Positions 61,201 to 64,000 of a DNA stretch of 64,000 nucleotides are shown here, one piece after another. Both the position numbers and the translations under genes were made by a program. Below the pieces are notes generated by a model that was not told the DNA's origin, made no database searches, and saw only the letters and a list, made by a program, of their open reading frames with translations. The DNA comes from Plazaster borealis (Eukaryota; Echinodermata; Asteroidea; Forcipulatida; Labidiasteridae), in NCBI GenBank assembly GCA_021014325.1, contig CM037472.1, positions 28,854,234 to 28,918,233 of the forward strand, given 5' to 3'. Each line of letters begins with the position of its first letter. Within the stretch, counting starts at the first letter, position 1.

Positions 61201-63971
61201 TGAAGTTAAGGTGATGGGAAGGAGATTATTAGTGATTTTATACATAACGATCCTGATATGAGTTTATTGATGTCATTAACGGTTCTTGAAGACTCAACGG
61301 TTCTCACACACTCTCCTTCAGCCCAACTGGGGCTACGTATCAACACATGCAAGACATTTCCTGCCAAAAAACGGTTTGAAACAAATTCTGCGCTATGTTT
61401 AACAATAACTCATGAACTAAGCATGCTAGAGACACAAAGTTTATACCAAAATCTGCCTCTCATATCCCTGAGTCCGAAAATTAAAGTTTTATGGCCACTT
61501 TGTGCAATCTTCATACCGGAAATGACCAGCAAGTAGGGCTACCCAGAATGTTCCTCAAGAGCATATTCAATGACTCTGAGTCAACCTGAGTTCTTGAATG
61601 TTCTTGGGGGTATAGGAAGCAAAAAACTGTATCATCTTGTCATTATCCTCTCCGTTCTGCTGCCTCAACCCTGTAGTCCCTAAATCTTGAACCACACACT
61701 ATGGCGATCGTGTCCTCTTCACACAATGCACCAGTCTTGAGGAACCATCGATCAGCCCAATGATATTTCAAACTCAAATTGATAGAAACTTCTGTTTACT
61801 GCAAGTTACTAACATTCATGTTGTTGAGTGTAATTTTCTGAGCTTGGATACTTTGTAGAATCTTCTTCTGTAACTTGAGTAATATCATGCTAAAAAGTGC
61901 GCTATCTATTAAAAGTACGTATTATTATTATTATCATTTCATCATGTCGGTACAAAATTGTTGTATCTCCTAAAATAATTCTTACGCTACACGCAAGTTT
62001 TAAATTGTCAAAATGTTATATCTCGCTTAAAATAGCACGGATGTACACACAAAACAAGTACGCACCGAAATAAAACGTTTTTGTATGAAGCATTTTCATG
62101 TGAGATACAACATTTTTCGCAAAATCAAGATGCCATATTTTTGCACTGATGCGGTGATTTAAACCCTTCCCCCACCCCAGTCTTGTTGCTGTCTTTACCT
62201 AATCTGTTACTAATTGTTTTGTGCAGAGACTTGCCCGGAACAGGAATGACGCTGACCACTGGTTTGACTACGGATCATTCTGCCTCCTCATCAATGACAT
62301 CTCAAAGGTCAGTCTACATTTGGGTCTTTAAAACATGTACAGTTTCATGTGAGCTTAACCTACCAATTAACATTCATATTATTATTTAATTAATTTATTT
62401 TGTTAGAAAATGTACCAGGCAATAACAGTGAACAATAAAAATACATCAAATACAAAGAAAACAATGGGAGAAAAAACAAGCAAACAGGCAAAAACATGAG
62501 AACCCAGAATCAGAGTCTTGAGTTGCAAACATAAGATATTCTAAGCTCTAAAACATCTTGCTTTTTAAAAAAATTATTTCAGGCTGAGGAGTGCTTTAAG
62601 GAGACGGTTTCCATCAACGCACAGCATCTTTACGGTCTCCTCCTCTACGGAGTGATCTGTTCCGTTGAGGAGAGAAACGATGTTGCTGAGACGTTCTTTG
62701 AGACGGCTACTTGTGTGGATCAAGACAGTGTACTAGCCTGGACCCTGTTAGGTGTGTTTACTCAAGCCTTTATGCAATATTGGGGACTTCATCGTATCAA
62801 CGACATTTTTTTATTTGTTTGTAATGCTCCATGCCAAAACCCAGGCACTATCTGCCACAACTCAACACTGGATTTATTTGCTCATCAAATAGATGGGTAC
62901 ACCTTTTACTATAAAGACACAATTTTTTACAAATGTTATAGAATAACTCTTTCCTTATTTTGCAGTTGACTGGCTCATTGACCAGTTCATAGATAAGGCA
63001 AAATAGTCATAAATCCATTACTTTCCAATATGTTGTTTATAGGTGAATTTTAGGATGATTTCATTTTATTGAAACTAGGGGAATAACATCAATATTATTC
63101 ATTGTTATAATATAATTATTAGTATATTTTTTCAGGCCCAATGGTTCGTTCTTGTAAGAGCGAGGCATTATTGTTCTTAGTAAAGGGCACCTCTGTGAGG
63201 AATATACAAATTTTAACTGGGACGTTTTAAGGGGCACTAAGGCAATGACCACGGGGCCTCTGTGAAGTATCAGGCTTTTTTTTTTCCCTGAACATATGAT
63301 GTACAATCTTGTTATGGGACTTCAAGGCAACACCATGTCTACTTTCATGAGCCTCCATAAAACTTTGAAGCCTTAATAATAATACTTGGTTCTTTTAAAG
63401 CGCACATATCCTAGTAGCTAGATCAAGGCGCTTTACAACATTATTACCCCTCTTCATCAGGCATTCCTCAGACTTTCTCAACTCCCTGGGGAGCATACAA
63501 CCTCAAGCTGCTTAAATTAGCGCTAAGGGGTTAATCCAGAACAGTACTGTCTCAGTCCTCCCAGGTTCCAATTTATACACCAGGGTCAAGAGAAGTAACT
63601 TATAGTAAAGTGTCTTGCTCAAGGACACAAGTTTCATGACCAGGATTCAAACCCACGCTCTGAGGTTTCAACCATCAGAACTTGAGAGTCTGATGCGCTA
63701 CACCCCTCGACCATGACACACCACGCCTTAATAAAAAACAAACATTACATTGAACGAAACCTTCGTCTCGTCCAATTGCCAGGGCTATTTTACGATGGGA
63801 TAAACACCGACATCCAAGCGGAGTATGCTTTCATGCAGGCGCAGAAGATCAACCAGGCCAACGCCGTGGCCAAGATGAAGCAGCAGCAGGCCATCGAGCA
63901 GCAGGCCAACGCCTCTCAGGCTGCAGGCAGTAACGAAGCAAAGATCGCTGAGGAACCTGCCAGCGAAAAAG
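45113..63971 (+). CDS. CFAP70: CFAP70 (TTC18), 5' 19 coding exons, partial at right edge
   Basis: Cilia- and flagella-associated protein 70 is an axonemal protein placed by published work near the outer dynein arms and needed for normal ciliary and sperm motility. I read 19 coding exons, all with GT/AG ends and matching phases: 45113-45187, 46224-46410, 47457-47638, 48489-48665, 49366-49493, 50185-50239, 50462-50556, 51299-51386, 52494-52563, 53939-54000, 55040-55186, 56561-56739, 57754-57876, 58632-58764, 59768-59839, 60455-60640, 62227-62307, 62583-62751, 63783-63971. They give 799 codons plus one base. The start is the first ATG ([14 protein letters not shown]) after an acceptor at 45091, so at least one upstream non-coding exon exists. 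Residues 1-370 form the family's N-terminal region. Residues about 374-440 are Lys/Gly-rich and low in complexity. The [15 protein letters not shown] block (about 488-502) is the strongest family signature. TPR-like helices begin near residue 635 and run to about 760, followed by a Gln/Ala-rich stretch. The remaining C-terminal TPRs lie beyond the window. The family is usually about 1,100 residues. Confidence 0.93.
45280..45615 (-). mobile_element. SINE family A, second subfamily
   Basis: It has ctccctggggagtatacagc and tgggattcgaacccacaccc in place of the caccttgtaag body. It is in CFAP70 intron 1. The subfamily recurs at 63375-63720. Confidence 0.75.
46163..46210 (+). repeat. (GATT)n microsatellite next to CFAP70 exon 2 acceptor
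   Basis: About twelve gatt units end 13 bases before the exon at 46224, where a branch point and pyrimidine tract would normally lie. Confidence 0.9.
46600..46862 (+). mobile_element. LINE RT tail in CFAP70 intron 2
   Basis: A frame-broken tail with a LINE-like ttaaaacacatctcaaaacc segment and a terminal (att)n run at 46838-46860, like the tails at 24409 and 36664. Confidence 0.6.
47058..47400 (+). repeat. Direct repeat pair and block copy 2 in CFAP70 intron 2
   Basis: ctactgcttccatgcatcaa with tttgtgtttttcaccatctc occurs near 47077 and again near 47356, about 280 bases apart. Between them, 47175-47340 repeats the block at 44395. Confidence 0.85.
47767..47962. mobile_element. MITE family F, CFAP70 intron 3
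   Basis: cccaatttcatgaagttgtt at the left and gctttatgaaattgggccct at the right are inverse ends. Confidence 0.85.
47964..48235 (+). mobile_element. tRNA-headed SINE, another family
   Basis: It starts with ggtggctagtgcgtaaggcg (A-box-like) and ggttcgattcccggctaggg (B-box), followed by a non-tRNA body. It abuts the MITE on its left. Confidence 0.65.
48690..48957. mobile_element. MITE family F, CFAP70 intron 4
   Basis: tggcccaatttcataaagct and tgctttatgaaatttgaccc ends; the left side holds a second, broken copy. Confidence 0.75.
49990..50070 (+). repeat. Two tandem units of about 40 bp with CCAAT
   Basis: gttccaccaatcaaata followed by caaggatctatgtgtgag occurs twice in CFAP70 intron 5. Confidence 0.85.
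51630..51865 (+). mobile_element. SINE family B, CFAP70 intron 8
   Basis: gggttggcattgtagtatct, then a B-box region missing several bases (cccttcgaatcacgcc), then ttttcagtccctacctgact. Confidence 0.8.
51915..52330 (-). mobile_element. SINE family A, CFAP70 intron 8
   Basis: Starts in (aat)n and includes aacttataagggttcataag, aaggacacaagtgtcaagac and a minus-strand tRNA-like head near 52325. Confidence 0.8.
52590..53275. mobile_element. Three consecutive MITE family F copies, CFAP70 intron 9
   Basis: Copies at about 52590-52788, 52790-53072 and 53075-53275 each begin with a caatttcatagagctg-type end and finish with an inverse-type tatgaaattgg end. The middle one also contains a different insert near 52915-53000 (cccatacaaaaaggtgtgat) that recurs at 16210. 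Confidence 0.8.
53640..53732 (+). mobile_element. LINE or SINE 3' tail
   Basis: taaagcgcattgagacgttt then aaaatgcgctatataagaac and (tta)n, the usual 3' tail form in this window. Confidence 0.6.
54815..54965. repeat. Family C fragment, CFAP70 intron 10
   Basis: agcactgtatactcagtact and its inverse agtatacagtgctta lie about 60 bases apart, with the ccgatgcaaaacttacatct end. Confidence 0.7.
55433..55652. mobile_element. MITE with about 50-base inverted ends, CFAP70 intron 11
   Basis: The left end (aggcaggaaatcaacatgtc, cattgtgcgtaatgcgtagt) is the inverse of the right (actacgcattatgaacaacg, ggatttccggcct). Confidence 0.8.
56838..57240 (+). mobile_element. Tandem repeated LINE- or Penelope-like fragment
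   Basis: agacgatcag(g/a)gcata and ttcagaacca(t/c)cac occur in two similar blocks about 190 bases apart. A frame reads [20 protein letters not shown]. The element class is inferred loosely. Confidence 0.4.
58708..58985 (+). repeat. 139-bp tandem duplication of CFAP70 exon 14 end and donor
   Basis: Unit 1 (58708-58846) includes the last 57 bases of exon 14, its donor (taag then gtaagt at 58765) and intron sequence. Unit 2 (58847-58985) repeats all of this, with a second donor at 58904. Using the second donor would read through a stop at about 58822. Confidence 0.9.
59000..59607. mobile_element. Long-arm foldback, family G, uninterrupted copy
   Basis: ctccataattcaaatcttac (left arm) pairs with the inverse region aaaattttaatcatggagct (right arm). 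It lacks the LINE insertion seen in the copy at 24300. It is in CFAP70 intron 14. Confidence 0.8.
59847..60050 (+). repeat. 101-bp tandem duplication after CFAP70 exon 15
   Basis: gtcatgatttatagatgtag to agtccgattccct occurs twice, beginning eight bases after the donor at 59840. Confidence 0.9.
60645..61260 (-). mobile_element. LINE RT tail, CFAP70 intron 16
   Basis: Reading minus, a frame contains [20 protein letters not shown] and [20 protein letters not shown], ending in a natural stop. A one-base shift separates it from [10 protein letters not shown] upstream. The 3' end is a ttgaattgaattgaa repeat. It is antisense to CFAP70 and is decayed. Confidence 0.85.
61640..61940 (+). mobile_element. 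LINE tail, CFAP70 intron 16
   Basis: A decayed tail with ttgaaccacacactatggcg, ending agtgcgctatctattaaaag and (tat)n. Confidence 0.55.
63375..63720 (-). mobile_element. SINE family A, second subfamily, CFAP70 intron 18
   Basis: taataataatacttggttct start, ctccctggggagcatacaac and aaggacacaagtttcatgac, with a degraded tRNA-like head at the right end. It ends about 60 bases before exon 19. Confidence 0.8.
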
Positions 63972-64000
63972 GTGAGTCGTAGTCTGGATAATGTATCAAG

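Overview
This looks like nuclear DNA of a marine invertebrate, most likely an echinoderm and possibly a sea star. The signs are an AT-rich background, many small introns with canonical GT/AG ends, two recognisable eukaryotic genes and a dense, layered load of tRNA-derived SINEs, palindromic MITE-like elements and worn LINE 3' ends. The species call is inference from general repeat style and gene content. The gene calls rest on reading exons, splice sites and phases directly. Layout: positions 1 to about 32,300 hold no gene I can name. This stretch is repeats, low-complexity tracts and a few short open frames of unknown meaning. From 43,102 down to 38,719 on the minus strand lie five exons of a D-aminoacyl-tRNA deacylase (DTD1). 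Two more minus-strand exons (37,423-37,263 and 32,503-32,302) join in perfect phase and encode a SIN3-type paired amphipathic helix (PAH) domain. From 45,092 to the right edge the plus strand carries the first 19 coding exons (799 codons) of CFAP70/TTC18, a ciliary axoneme protein. The gene continues past the window. The two genes are head to head, with about 2 kb between their first known exons. In that gap sits a roughly 500-bp foldback built of nested hairpins. The most interesting signal is the apparent DTD1-PAH fusion: a tRNA proofreading enzyme whose C-terminal tail appears to have gained a co-repressor-type protein-interaction domain. Intron 1 of the same gene has a GC-AG boundary and is filled almost entirely by a MITE and a 111-bp satellite. 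The second PAH exon is flanked by long inverted copies of one MITE family, a layout that can promote exon skipping or circular RNA. In CFAP70, the end of exon 14 and its splice donor are tandemly duplicated. The repeats fall into recurring families: two tRNA-headed SINE families, a third tRNA-like foldback family, several palindromic MITE families (many copies each), a hAT-like MITE, a 111-116-bp satellite seen at three sites, and LINE reverse-transcriptase tails. No rRNA, CRISPR, operon or functional tRNA was seen.
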